Below, one piece after another: positions 1 through 9,093 of a stretch of DNA of 64,000 nt. Under the pieces are notes generated by a model. It searched no databases and was not told the DNA's origin. It saw only the letters and a program-made list of their open reading frames with translations. The number at the start of each line of letters is the position of its first letter. Positions within the stretch are counted from its first letter, which is position 1. This DNA is from Alphaproteobacteria bacterium HT1-32 (lineage in GTDB: Bacteria; Pseudomonadota; Alphaproteobacteria; Rhodospirillales; HT1-32): NCBI GenBank assembly GCA_009649675.1, contig WJPL01000003.1:471645-535644 (forward strand). The letters are read 5' to 3'. A program made the position numbers and the translations under genes.

Positions 1-309
1 ATCGCCTTCCTGCTTCTGGATGCGGATCAGCACATCTGACGGCTCACCGAATTCCTGAAGAGAGACTTCACCAAGACCGAGCGCGCCCAGATCGTTGCGC
101 AGTTTCGAGATATCAGCCGGGCCACGGGTGTCCCGCACCTCGATCATGATGCCGCCTTTGAAATCGATGCCGTAACTCAGGCCATTGATCGCATAAAGGC
201 TGAGCGAACTGAGCACCAGCAGCGCACTGAAGATGAAGAACACGGTCCGGCGACGCAGGAAATCGATTTTCGTGGTCGCGGGTATCAGTCTCACGGGAAA
301 AAATTTCAT
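1..309 (-). CDS. secF: Protein translocase subunit SecF (C-terminal part outside window)
   Basis: Integral membrane subunit of the SecDF complex, which uses the proton gradient to help SecYEG finish protein export. Only the first 103 codons lie here; the gene runs off the left edge. Visible are a basic N-terminus, a first membrane segment at about residues 22-42, and the conserved start of the periplasmic domain, GIDFKGGIMIE. The ATG at 309 lies 10 bases after the secD stop, so secD and secF are one transcript. Confidence 0.93.
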   Translation of the reverse strand, partial: MKFFPVRLIPATTKIDFLRRRTVFFIFSALLVLSSLSLYAINGLSYGIDFKGGIMIEVRDTRGPADISKLRNDLGALGLGEVSLQEFGEPSDVLIRIQKQEGD

Positions 310-319
310 TTTCAGACCC

Positions 320-1936
320 TCAGATCGGAATCGTGGTCGGGCGACGGCGGCGCAGCCAGATCACCACAAACAGCCGGGTCACCATGATCGCCGTGAACAT
401 GGAGGTCACGATGCCGATGGCCAGCGTCACCGCAAAGCCCTTCACGGGCCCTGAACCGAACTCGAACAGCATGAGAGCTGCAATCAGCGTGGTGATGTTG
501 GCATCGACGATGGTGATCATGGCCCGTGCATAGCCGGATTCAACGGATGACAAAGGCGAACGCCCGTTGCGGACTTCTTCGCGAATACGCTCAAAAATCA
601 GCACGTTGGCATCGACCGCCATACCAATCGTCAGAACGATCCCGGCAATCCCCGGCAGTGTCAGCGTTGCCTGAAGCAATGACAGGGCACCGAGTATCAG
701 GAACATGTTCAGGATCAGCGCCATGTTGGCAAAGACACCGAACAGACCATAGGCCATCCCCATGAAGATGATGACGCCAACCAGCCCGATGATGCTGGCA
801 ATCTTGCCGGACTCAATTGAATCCTGCCCCAGTCCCGGACCGACTGTCCGTTCTTCAAGGAAGGTGATCGGCGCGGGCAGCGCACCGGCCCGGAGAACCA
901 GTGAAAGGTCATTGGCCGACTGGACGGTGAAGTTACCGCTGATCCGGGCCGAGCCCCCCAGGATCGGCTCCCGGATCACCGGGGCGCTGATGACCTTGTC
1001 ATCAAGCACGATGGCGAAAGGGCGACCGACATTCTCTGTCGTCGCTTCCGAGAAATCCCGTGATCCCTTCGCATCAAAGCGGATATTAACTTCCGGCCCC
1101 TGATCGCCAACGGATGAATTCGCATCGACGAGGTTATTACCATCCACCATGACCCGTTTACGGATCAGATAAGACTGATTGTCTTCCGCCGATGTCAGCA
1201 GACGCATCCCCGCCGGTGCACGACCGGTACGGATCGAGTTACCCAGTTGCTCCTGATCGGTTACCACCAGATGGAAGGTCATCTTCGCGGTTGTCCCGAT
1301 GATTTCCTTCACACGCTCCGGATCGTCGACCCCCGGCAGCTGCAACAGAATACGATCTTCGCCCTGCTGCTGAATTGTCGGCTCACGCGTGCCGGTCTCA
1401 TCAATACGGCGACGGATCACTTCGATTGACTGACTGACCGCATTCTTGCGTACCTGAGCACGCATTTCCTCGGTCATTCCCAGCCGGAAATGGCCCGGTT
1501 CTGCTTCCGTCAGTTCCAGTGCGCCACCGCTGCCACCGATGCCGGTCAGCTGAAACAGTGTACTGCTCTGTGCCGAACGAACGCTTTCCAGTGCCGTGCG
1601 GGCCTTTGCGATATCCGCTTCATCCCGGACAGTGACCACAACAGTCTGTCCGCTGACACCAACGGTCCGGCGGACAACGCCCGCCTCGCGCAGCGCGGAG
1701 CGGACGTCATCTTCCGTGTCATCAAGCCGTTGCCGCATCACGCCCTCGACATCGACTTCCGCCAGCAGATGAACACCGCCACGGAGGTCCAGCCCAAGAT
1801 TGACCGTGCTGCTGGGCAGCCAGTCCGGCAGGCTTTTCGCCACCTTTTCACTGAGGAAATTTGGCATCGCCAGTGACAGCCCGATCAGGCTGATAATTGC
1901 GATGAGGGTGACTTTCCATTTCGCCATCTGGACCAT
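320..1936 (-). CDS. secD: Protein translocase subunit SecD
   Basis: Membrane partner of SecF in the proton-driven SecDF export motor. The 538-residue product has a first membrane helix at about 8-28, the conserved LGLDLRGG motif at 47-54, a large periplasmic region, and five C-terminal membrane helices that include the GMAVDANVLIFERIREE signature of the RND-like SecD/SecF fold. The length is normal for proteobacterial SecD. A second in-frame ATG three codons later (MAKWKV) is an alternative start. The order yajC-secD-secF on one strand is the usual one. Confidence 0.96.
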   Translation of the reverse strand: MVQMAKWKVTLIAIISLIGLSLAMPNFLSEKVAKSLPDWLPSSTVNLGLDLRGGVHLLAEVDVEGVMRQRLDDTEDDVRSALREAGVVRRTVGVSGQTVVVTVRDEADIAKARTALESVRSAQSSTLFQLTGIGGSGGALELTEAEPGHFRLGMTEEMRAQVRKNAVSQSIEVIRRRIDETGTREPTIQQQGEDRILLQLPGVDDPERVKEIIGTTAKMTFHLVVTDQEQLGNSIRTGRAPAGMRLLTSAEDNQSYLIRKRVMVDGNNLVDANSSVGDQGPEVNIRFDAKGSRDFSEATTENVGRPFAIVLDDKVISAPVIREPILGGSARISGNFTVQSANDLSLVLRAGALPAPITFLEERTVGPGLGQDSIESGKIASIIGLVGVIIFMGMAYGLFGVFANMALILNMFLILGALSLLQATLTLPGIAGIVLTIGMAVDANVLIFERIREEVRNGRSPLSSVESGYARAMITIVDANITTLIAALMLFEFGSGPVKGFAVTLAIGIVTSMFTAIMVTRLFVVIWLRRRRPTTIPI

Positions 1937-1968
1937 GGATGCGGGCTCCCGGCGTTACTGTTGTTCGA

Positions 1969-2376
1969 TTACTTCTTTCCGCCCAGCAGACCACGAAGGC
2001 CGCCTGGCTTCTTGACGGGGCCATCGTTGGCCGGTGCATCCGTATCAGCCGGTTTGCCACCGCCCTTGACCGGTTCGGTCTTGGAAAGCACATCGGCAAC
2101 CATGTCCTGAAGCACCTTGATCTTGACGCCCTGAGCGATTTCGACATCGACTTCGCGATTGTCGTTCACTTTCGAGACCGTCCCCAGAATGCCGCCAACG
2201 ACAACCCGGTCACCACGACGAATGGCGTCGAGACGGGCTTTGTGTTCCTTGGCTTTCTTCTGCTGCGGGCGGATCAGCAGGAAATAAAACACGACAAAAA
2301 TCAGAATGAGCGGAATAAAGGCTTCGAAGCCGCCGCCGCCGCCACCGGCCTGTGCATATGCGGGGGTAATGAACAT
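1969..2376 (-). CDS. yajC: Preprotein translocase subunit YajC
   Basis: Small single-pass protein that copurifies with SecDF. The 135-residue product has one strong membrane helix at about 19-37 followed by RPQQKKAKEHK, the YajC hallmark, then the conserved cytoplasmic stretch with GDRVVVGGI and VSKVND. The C-terminal tail, rich in K, P and G from about residue 100, is longer than in the E. coli protein. It lies 32 bases upstream of secD on the same strand. Confidence 0.94.
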   Translation of the reverse strand: MFITPAYAQAGGGGGGFEAFIPLILIFVVFYFLLIRPQQKKAKEHKARLDAIRRGDRVVVGGILGTVSKVNDNREVDVEIAQGVKIKVLQDMVADVLSKTEPVKGGGKPADTDAPANDGPVKKPGGLRGLLGGKK

Positions 2377-2563
2377 GGCTGAATCCCTCCGGGAAATTGC
2401 TGGTTTCTTGGCTGATTGCCGAAAGGCCGGGACTATAGCTACCGGGTGCCGAGTTTCAAACGCTATCCGGTACTATTTCCCAGTTGTTTGTCCGCGACAT
2501 TGACCAGACGACAACAGCCCACTAATTTCCCGCTCCTCACTTGCCAGTAAAAAGCCGGACATA

Positions 2564-3421
2564 ATGGACACCGAAAACATCGCCCGCTCGCTCGACCGCA
2601 TCGCCACCGCCCTTGAGCGACTGGCTCCCCCCGCCCGGCCCGAAGTTGACTGGGACGCCGCTCAGGCATTCGTCTGGCGTGCCGATCTGGACTGGCTGGA
2701 GCCGGTACCGCAGATCAGCCGCATCGAAGCCGGTCTGCTACTTGGCATCGACCGCCAGAAACAGATCTTGCTCGATAACACCCTGCGTTTTGCGAAGGGA
2801 CTGCCTGCCAACAACACCCTGCTCTGGGGATCACGCGGCACCGGGAAAAGCTCCATCGTCAAGGCGATCCATGCAGAAGTCTGCGACCAGCATAACCAGC
2901 CGCTGGTTCTGGTTGAAATCCACCGTGAGGATATCCAGTCCCTGCCCCGCCTGCTGACCCTGCTGCGTGCTGCTGACAAGCGCTTTATCCTGTTCTGCGA
3001 CGATCTGTCCTTCGAATCGGAAGACGCCTCCTACAAGTCGCTGAAGGCCGTTTTGGATGGTGGCGTTGAAGGCCGTCCGGAAAATGTGATCTTCTATGCG
3101 ACCTCGAACCGACGGCACCTGCTGTCCCGCGACATGATCGAGAATGAGAAATCAACCGCCATCCATGCCGGTGAAGCTGTCGAAGAGAAAGTCTCGCTTT
3201 CTGATCGTTTTGGCCTCTGGCTTGGCTTCCACAATCTTGATCAGCCTACATTCTTTGCCATCATCGAAGGCTATGCCGAACATTACGGCATGAAGGTTCC
3301 TCAGGAAGAGTTGCAGGCCCGTGCCCGTGAATGGGCCGTTACCCGCGGTTCACGCTCCGGCCGGGTTGCCTGGCAGTTCATTCAGGATCTCGCCGGGGAA
3401 CTTGAAGTACATCTGAAATAA
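2564..3421 (+). CDS. DUF815 family AAA-like ATP-binding protein
   Basis: A 285-residue P-loop ATPase of the DUF815 family, common in alphaproteobacteria and of unproven function. Walker A GSRGTGKSS is at 89-97 and the Walker B-like FILFCDDLSF at 141-150. The arginine-rich sensor region ATSNRRHLL and the downstream EEKVSLSDRFGLWLGF are strongly conserved family blocks. The gene is transcribed opposite to its neighbours yajC and the LysM protein and appears to be monocistronic. The cellular role cannot be inferred from context. Confidence 0.85.
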   Translation: MDTENIARSLDRIATALERLAPPARPEVDWDAAQAFVWRADLDWLEPVPQISRIEAGLLLGIDRQKQILLDNTLRFAKGLPANNTLLWGSRGTGKSSIVKAIHAEVCDQHNQPLVLVEIHREDIQSLPRLLTLLRAADKRFILFCDDLSFESEDASYKSLKAVLDGGVEGRPENVIFYATSNRRHLLSRDMIENEKSTAIHAGEAVEEKVSLSDRFGLWLGFHNLDQPTFFAIIEGYAEHYGMKVPQEELQARAREWAVTRGSRSGRVAWQFIQDLAGELEVHLK

Positions 3422-3513
3422 AACCCCCAACCAATTGAATTTTATCTGGTTTCCGGCCCGGACAGCCTGACATCAGCCGGGTCCCGTCCGGGACGGCCTA
3501 CCCCTAACCAATG

Positions 3514-4611
3514 CTATGGCAGGGCAGCGATGACCTTTGGCAGGTAGCTGCGGGGGTCAACCGGCTGTGACTTACGCCGGACCTCGAAATGCAGTTGTGG
3601 CGTTGAGACACCGCCGCTGGAGCCAACGGTTGCCACAAGCTGACCTTTGCGGACCGTATCGCCACGCTTCACCAGATAGCGCTCCAGATGCGCATAAGCC
3701 GTCATCAAGCCGTCTGCGTGCTTGATCAGCAGAAGATTACCGAAAGCTCTGATGTCATCCCCGGCATAGGCGACAACGCCGTTTTCCGCTGCCTTTACCC
3801 GGCTGCCACGTGGGGCGGCAATGTTCAGGCCATCATTGTGCAGTCCGCCTTCCTTCGGCCCGAACCCGGACAAAATGCGACCGGAGATCGGCCATTCCAG
3901 CAGTTTCCCCGAACGGGCCGCCGGAGCCGGTACCGCCCGTGAGGCCTGCTCAATCGGTTTGGTCCGTGGCTCTGGCCTGCTGCTGGCCGGTGGCGGAACG
4001 GGACGGGTTACGACCTTCGGTTCAGCGACCGGCGGCGGCGCAGGCTGTGGACGGGCCATCTCCGGCAGGGGAGCTGCCGTCACAGGGCGCCGTGGCTGTG
4101 CCTGCACCGGTGCAGGAGCCGGAGCAGATACCGCCTGCCGGGGCGCTGCCGGCGCACTGCTGGCCGTAATCACCGCGCCTGGCAGGCGGATCTGCTGACC
4201 AACATAAATTTCATAAGGCTGCCTGATCCCGTTGGCGGCAGCCAGATCCGACAAGCCGACATCATAACGGTCGGCGATTTCCGACAGGGTATCGCCCCGA
4301 CGGACAACATGGATAGCTGTCACCGGCACAATGACCCGCTGCCCGACATACAGAAGGTAGGGTGGCTGCAGGTTGTTCAGGTCAATGATATTGCGGACAG
4401 AAACACTGAAACGGCGGGAAATGGCATAGACCGTATCACCGGACTGAACGAGATACGCCACCTCACCTTTCGCAGCAGCCTGCGCGCCCCTCGCCGGAGG
4501 CTGTGTAACGCCAGATGTACCCGCGACAACCGGTGCCGGCCCGGAACTGCGGGGAGCGCAGGCCACCAGCAATACCGGAAGCAGAATCACATTCAGCCAT
4601 CGCAACGTCAC
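3514..4611 (-). CDS. Lipoprotein with two LysM domains and a degenerate LytM (M23) domain, NlpD/DipM-like
   Basis: Likely envelope division factor that activates cell-wall amidases rather than cutting peptidoglycan itself. The 365-residue product has a lipoprotein signal with Cys18 (LLVAC), two LysM repeats at about 50-94 and 100-143, a Pro/Ala-rich linker, and a C-terminal M23 fold. Where active M23 enzymes have H-x-x-x-D this protein reads N-D-G-L-N, and where they have H-L-H it reads Q-L-H, so three of four zinc ligands are replaced. Loss of ligands is known in the amidase activators EnvC and NlpD. The gene overlaps the end of pcm by 4 bases. The amidase-activator role is inference. Confidence 0.85.
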   Translation of the reverse strand: MTLRWLNVILLPVLLVACAPRSSGPAPVVAGTSGVTQPPARGAQAAAKGEVAYLVQSGDTVYAISRRFSVSVRNIIDLNNLQPPYLLYVGQRVIVPVTAIHVVRRGDTLSEIADRYDVGLSDLAAANGIRQPYEIYVGQQIRLPGAVITASSAPAAPRQAVSAPAPAPVQAQPRRPVTAAPLPEMARPQPAPPPVAEPKVVTRPVPPPASSRPEPRTKPIEQASRAVPAPAARSGKLLEWPISGRILSGFGPKEGGLHNDGLNIAAPRGSRVKAAENGVVAYAGDDIRAFGNLLLIKHADGLMTAYAHLERYLVKRGDTVRKGQLVATVGSSGGVSTPQLHFEVRRKSQPVDPRSYLPKVIAALP

Positions 4612-5237
4612 GGAGCCGTTCCTTCGGTCAATGGCACGAACCGTGTCGGCCAGAGTTCTTCACTGTCAAATCCGGTCTCGGTTCGCGTGACCCGGATCAT
4701 CCGCTGATCGACAGGCGTATCACCCACCGGAACCAGCATGACCCCCCCGGTCGCCAGCTGGTCTGCCAGCAGTGGCGGAATGTCTTCAGCCGCTGCGGAG
4801 ACCACGATACGGTCAAACGGCGCCTGTTCAGGCCAGCCGCGTGCACCATCCCCTACCTGAGAAATAACATTGAAGAGTTTCTGTTCGGTAAACCGTTTCT
4901 CCGCCTCAGCCAGAAGGCTGCGGAATCGTTCGATCGTATAGATCCGCTTGCAGACACGGGCCAGTATCGATGCCTGATAGCCGGAGCCGGTGCCGATCTC
5001 CAGCATCTTGCTGTTGGACTGCGGTGCCAGTGCCTGAACTGTCCGGGCAATTTCCAGCGGGTCCGTCACCGTCTGGCTGCATCCGATCGGCAAGGCGGTC
5101 ATTTCATAGGCCCGGTCGCGGAAGGCGTCGGGAACAAATATTTCACGCGGGGTCTGCTCAATTGCCGCGATAATCCGCCGATCATGCACGCCGGACCGGC
5201 GCATCTCCATGATCAGGCGAATTTTCCGCGAATCCAC
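4608..5237 (-). CDS. pcm: Protein-L-isoaspartate O-methyltransferase
   Basis: Repairs damaged proteins by methylating L-isoaspartyl residues with S-adenosylmethionine. The 209-residue product carries motif I MLEIGTGSGYQAS at 78-90 and the family-specific IGCSQTVTDP at about 51-60. Its length is typical. It sits 4 bases downstream of surE and overlaps the LysM/M23 gene by 4 bases, matching the conserved surE-pcm-nlpD arrangement of proteobacteria. A second, more divergent relative lies near 27,000. Confidence 0.92.
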   Translation of the reverse strand: MDSRKIRLIMEMRRSGVHDRRIIAAIEQTPREIFVPDAFRDRAYEMTALPIGCSQTVTDPLEIARTVQALAPQSNSKMLEIGTGSGYQASILARVCKRIYTIERFRSLLAEAEKRFTEQKLFNVISQVGDGARGWPEQAPFDRIVVSAAAEDIPPLLADQLATGGVMLVPVGDTPVDQRMIRVTRTETGFDSEELWPTRFVPLTEGTAP

Positions 5238-5241
5238 GACC

Positions 5242-6024
5242 CTATCCCATCTTCCGCTTGAATATTTCCATGGTCGGCCCGTGGGTCAGGTCCAGATCCA
5301 GCGGCGTAATGGTAATCATGCCCTGATGCACGGCGTAGATATCCGTACCCGGGGTGGAGATGTCTTCCTCCCGCATCGCGCCAATCCAGAAATAAGAACG
5401 GCCACGGGGATCCTGACGATGATCCAGTTCATCACCCAGCTTGCGCTTTCCCTGACGGCAGACCTCGACACCCTTGACCCCCGCAGTCCGGGCCTCCGGG
5501 AAATTGACATTGACCGTGACATTGTCTGGCCAGCCAACGGCGACCAGCTTCCGCACGATATCAGCACCGTTTTCCTCTGCCGCTGTCCAGTCGACCCGAC
5601 GGTCCGGTCCGTAGAACTGGCTTAGCGCAATCGAAGGTACGCCCAGCATTGTTCCTTCCATTGCCGCCGCAATGGTGCCGGAATAGGTGACATCTTCTCC
5701 CAGATTGCCGCCCCGGTTAACGCCGGAAAGCACCAGATCCGGCTTGCGATCCGCCAGAATGTGATTGATCGCCAGCAGGACACAATCCGTTGGCGTTCCG
5801 GAAACCGCGAAGCGGCGGTCATCAATCGGGCGAAACCGCAGCGGTTGATGCAGTGTCAGTGAATGGCCAGCCCCGGATTGTTCGATTTCCGGTGCGACAA
5901 CCCAGACATCATCCGAAAGTTCACGGGCGATTTTCTCCAGAACAGCCAGACCGTCCGCGTTAATTCCGTCATCATTGGAAACCAGAATGCGGGCTGTCTT
6001 CAGATCAATTGGATACGCGCTCAT
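5242..6024 (-). CDS. surE: 5'/3'-nucleotidase SurE
   Basis: Stationary-phase survival nucleotidase that dephosphorylates nucleoside monophosphates with a divalent metal. The metal site ILVSNDDG is at 13-20 and the second conserved block [13 protein letters not shown] follows in the middle, then TVNVNFP. The length of 260 residues is normal. The start ATG overlaps the serS stop (ATGA), so the two genes are translationally coupled. Confidence 0.95.
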   Translation of the reverse strand: MSAYPIDLKTARILVSNDDGINADGLAVLEKIARELSDDVWVVAPEIEQSGAGHSLTLHQPLRFRPIDDRRFAVSGTPTDCVLLAINHILADRKPDLVLSGVNRGGNLGEDVTYSGTIAAAMEGTMLGVPSIALSQFYGPDRRVDWTAAEENGADIVRKLVAVGWPDNVTVNVNFPEARTAGVKGVEVCRQGKRKLGDELDHRQDPRGRSYFWIGAMREEDISTPGTDIYAVHQGMITITPLDLDLTHGPTMEIFKRKMG

Positions 6025-7295
6025 GAAGCCGTGATCTTCTCGGCACCGCGCATATAGGGCTGCAGAACTTCGGGCACGGCCACGCTGCCATCCGGCTGCT
6101 GATAATTCTCAAGCACCGCAATCAATGCCCGTCCGACAGCGACGCCGGAACCATTCAGTGTATGGACAAACTGCGTCCCCTTTGCCCCTTCTTCCTTGAA
6201 GCGCGCTTTCATGCGACGCGCCTGAAAGTCACCACAGTTCGAACAACTGGAAATCTCACGATAGGTTCCCTGCCCCGGCAGCCAGACTTCGATGTCATAG
6301 GTCTTGCGGGCGCCAAAACCGGTATCACCGCTGGCCAGAACCACAGTTCTGAACGGCAGCTCCAGACGTTTCAGAACTTCCTCGGCGGCAGAGGTCATGC
6401 GCTCATGCTCTTCGCGGCTTTTATCAGGATGCGCAATGCTGACCAGTTCCACCTTGGTGAACTGATGCTGGCGCAGGATACCCCGTGTATCCCGCCCTGC
6501 AGCCCCCGCCTCCGAGCGGAAACAGCCGGTCCGGGCGGTGAAACGCAGCGGCAGGTCCGTTACATCCAGAATACGGTCGGCCGCAATATTTGTCAGCGTC
6601 ACCTCCGCCGTCGGGATCAGCCAGTGATCACCGGTGGTGCGGAACAGATCGTCAGCGAATTTCGGCAGTTGTCCGGTTCCGAACAGGGCTTCTTCACGCA
6701 CCAGCATCGGTGAGGAAACTTCCGTATAACCGAATTCCTCCGTATGCAGGTCCAGCATGAACTCGCCCAGCGCACGTTCCATCCGCGCAATTCCGCCGGT
6801 CAGCATGGAAAAGCGGGACCCGGACATTTTTGCCGCAATCTCGAAATCCATCTGGCCGAGTTCTTCGCCAATCTCGAAATGTTCTTTCGCAGACGGATCA
6901 ACCGGCCCCGGATCACCATGGCGGCGCACTTCAACATTGGCGCTTTCATCCGGTCCGTCCGGCACATCGTCATCAAGCCTATTGGGGATGATGCAAAGGC
7001 GGTGCTGCAAATCGTCGGTCAGTTCACGCTCGCGCGCTTCACCTGCCTGCATGGCATCCTTGATCGCTGCAACTTCAGCCATCAGTTCTGATGCATCACC
7101 GCCGCTGCGCTTCAGGGCACCGACTTCTTTCGAAGCTTCATTCCGGCGCTGCTGCATGGCCTGCGTTTCGGTGCGGACACGCCGCGTCTCGGCGTCCAGT
7201 GCCAGCAGTTCATCAGCCAGCGGTGGCAGATTTCGTCGTGCGAGTCCCCGGTCAAAGTCCTCAGGGTTTTCGCGAATCAATTTGATGTCGTGCAT
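6021..7295 (-). CDS. serS: Seryl-tRNA synthetase
   Basis: Charges tRNA-Ser (and tRNA-Sec where present). The 424-residue class II synthetase has the N-terminal antiparallel coiled coil at about 30-110, motif 2 with [16 protein letters not shown] and motif 3 [18 protein letters not shown] near the C-terminus. The length is standard. It is followed by surE with a 4-base overlap and preceded by tatC after about 100 bases. Confidence 0.97.
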   Translation of the reverse strand: MHDIKLIRENPEDFDRGLARRNLPPLADELLALDAETRRVRTETQAMQQRRNEASKEVGALKRSGGDASELMAEVAAIKDAMQAGEARERELTDDLQHRLCIIPNRLDDDVPDGPDESANVEVRRHGDPGPVDPSAKEHFEIGEELGQMDFEIAAKMSGSRFSMLTGGIARMERALGEFMLDLHTEEFGYTEVSSPMLVREEALFGTGQLPKFADDLFRTTGDHWLIPTAEVTLTNIAADRILDVTDLPLRFTARTGCFRSEAGAAGRDTRGILRQHQFTKVELVSIAHPDKSREEHERMTSAAEEVLKRLELPFRTVVLASGDTGFGARKTYDIEVWLPGQGTYREISSCSNCGDFQARRMKARFKEEGAKGTQFVHTLNGSGVAVGRALIAVLENYQQPDGSVAVPEVLQPYMRGAEKITAS

Positions 7296-7392
7296 GCGAC
7301 TTCCATTCCCGTGAATCAGCCGCGTTTATACGAAGCGTGCCTGCGGGCGTCCAGTGATGGCTTTGCAAGATGTCAGCATCACGCCTGCAGCG

Positions 7393-8274
7393 TTACGACT
7401 TCCGGCCTTCATTGAAGTCGGTTTCGTCCTGCATACCGTCATCTTCATCATAGGGATCAGCCGATGCGGACGGTTTATCGCCGCCATCGTCATCGTCATT
7501 CTCCTCACGCTCTGCACGTCCCTTTTCGACAAAACGCGCACAGATGATGGAAATTTCGTATAGCAGAATGGTCGGGATCGCGAGCCCGATCTGGCTCAGC
7601 GGGTCAGGCGGTGTCAGCACGGCAGCGACAACGAAGGCCGCCACCACAGCATACTTCCGCTTTTCCTTCATGCCCTGGCTGGTCGCCAGCCCAACACGGG
7701 CCAGCAGCGTCATCACCACCGGCAATTCAAAGCAAAGACCAAAGGCAAAGATCAGCCGCATCGCCAGCGACAGATACTCATTCACCTTTGCTTCAAGTTC
7801 GATGGCAAGACCGCCTTCCGGTGCCACCCCCTGGAAGCCGAGGAAAAACCGCCAGGCCACAGGCATCACGAAATAATAGACGAAGGCCCCGCCCATCAGG
7901 AACAGGATCGGGGTCGCAATCAGAAACGGGGCAAAGGCGCCTTTTTCATTTTTATAGAGCCCCGGTGCCACAAAAATCCAGAGCTGCGAGGCAAACACAG
8001 GAAACGACACGAAGGCCGCCGTAAAAAACGCAACCTTGATATAGGTAAAAAAGGCTTCATGCAGTGCGGTGAAGATCATCCGCGGGCTGCTGGCGCCCAG
8101 TTCGTGGTAAGCCTGCGCCAGCGGATGCACGAGAAACTGATAAATGCTCTCAGCGAAGGCATAGAACACAAAGGTCAGGATAACCAGTGTCAGAAACGAC
8201 CACATCAGCCGTTTCCGCAACTCGATCAGATGCTCCATCAACGGCATTTTGACGTCGGTCTCGGGTGCGTCCAT
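7393..8274 (-). CDS. tatC: Sec-independent translocase subunit TatC
   Basis: Six-helix membrane core of the twin-arginine translocase, which recognises the RR signal of folded substrates together with TatB. The 293-residue product shows the conserved N-terminal HLIELRKRL, FTALHEAFFTYIKV, and six hydrophobic helices. The C-terminal tail from about residue 250 is unusually long and acidic, with a run of four Asp and many D and E residues. The start ATG shares one base with the tatB stop. A second ATG ten codons in (MPLMEHL) is possible. Confidence 0.95.
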   Translation of the reverse strand: MDAPETDVKMPLMEHLIELRKRLMWSFLTLVILTFVFYAFAESIYQFLVHPLAQAYHELGASSPRMIFTALHEAFFTYIKVAFFTAAFVSFPVFASQLWIFVAPGLYKNEKGAFAPFLIATPILFLMGGAFVYYFVMPVAWRFFLGFQGVAPEGGLAIELEAKVNEYLSLAMRLIFAFGLCFELPVVMTLLARVGLATSQGMKEKRKYAVVAAFVVAAVLTPPDPLSQIGLAIPTILLYEISIICARFVEKGRAEREENDDDDGGDKPSASADPYDEDDGMQDETDFNEGRKS

Positions 8275-8714
8275 CAGCCGGGCGTTCCTGTCTTCGGTTT
8301 TGTGTCGTCAGCTTTGGCAGGAGTCGCAGCGGCAGGCGGATCCGCCTTTGCCGTCACCGCCTCTGTCCCCGCAGTCTTTGCCGTCTCCGCAGCTTTTGTC
8401 TCGTCCCGCTCCAGATCACGGCGGATATCCTCACCATGATCACGCATGGCCTTGGTCATCTCACCGGTCGGATCGACTGTCTCTTCGATCTTCTTGTCGA
8501 TTGAGGTCGTATTGCGGATTGCTTCCCGTGCTTCTTCAAGATCGGCTTCCCGCACCATATCATCCACCCCGGACTGGAACTCGCGGGCAAGCTCACGGGC
8601 CCGGCGGACCCATTTGCCAACGGTTTTCAGTGCTTTTGGCAGATCTTTCGGGCCGATGACGATAACGGCCATAACGCCAATCATCATCATTTCCGACCAG
8701 CCGATATCGAACAT
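8274..8714 (-). CDS. tatB: Sec-independent translocase subunit TatB
   Basis: TatB forms the substrate-receptor complex with TatC. The 146-residue protein begins with the canonical short membrane helix ending in VIGPKDLPKALK, followed by an amphipathic helix and a charged, Ala/Lys/Pro-rich tail. It lies between tatA and tatC and overlaps tatC by one base. The glutamate-containing N-terminus and the VIGPKDLP motif separate it from TatA. Confidence 0.94.
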   Translation of the reverse strand: MFDIGWSEMMMIGVMAVIVIGPKDLPKALKTVGKWVRRARELAREFQSGVDDMVREADLEEAREAIRNTTSIDKKIEETVDPTGEMTKAMRDHGEDIRRDLERDETKAAETAKTAGTEAVTAKADPPAAATPAKADDTKPKTGTPG

Positions 8715-8775
8715 CAGTTCGCCTGTCGAAGAAGTGTCGGGAATACAGTTACGGTCACAGCCTCAGCCCCCAGGC

Positions 8776-8997
8776 TCAGCTTTTGACCTTGTCTTTTTCG
8801 GTCGCTGACGCGTCTTCGACCTTCTGTGCCGGTTTGTCATCAACTTCAGCCGTATCCTCTTCCTTCATGCCTTTTTTGAAGGATTTCAGACCCTTGCCGA
8901 AATCACCCATGATGGAAGAGATCTTGCCCTTGCCACCAAACAGCACAAGCACGACCACAAGGACGATAAGCCAATGCCAGATACTAAATGCTCCCAT
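8776..8997 (-). CDS. tatA: Sec-independent translocase subunit TatA
   Basis: Pore-forming subunit of the Tat system. The 73-residue protein has one membrane helix at about 5-21, the FGGKGKI hinge and an amphipathic helix with [12 protein letters not shown], all typical of TatA. It is the first gene of tatABC and lies 61 bases upstream of tatB. Confidence 0.94.
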   Translation of the reverse strand: MGAFSIWHWLIVLVVVLVLFGGKGKISSIMGDFGKGLKSFKKGMKEEDTAEVDDKPAQKVEDASATEKDKVKS

Positions 8998-9093
8998 CGG
9001 AATTCCCTTTGGTTATAGTCCCCTGAAACGAGGCGGATAATGGCAGATGGTCCGGGACCGAACAAGCGGCAGGACCAGCCCGTTTAGTGCATT

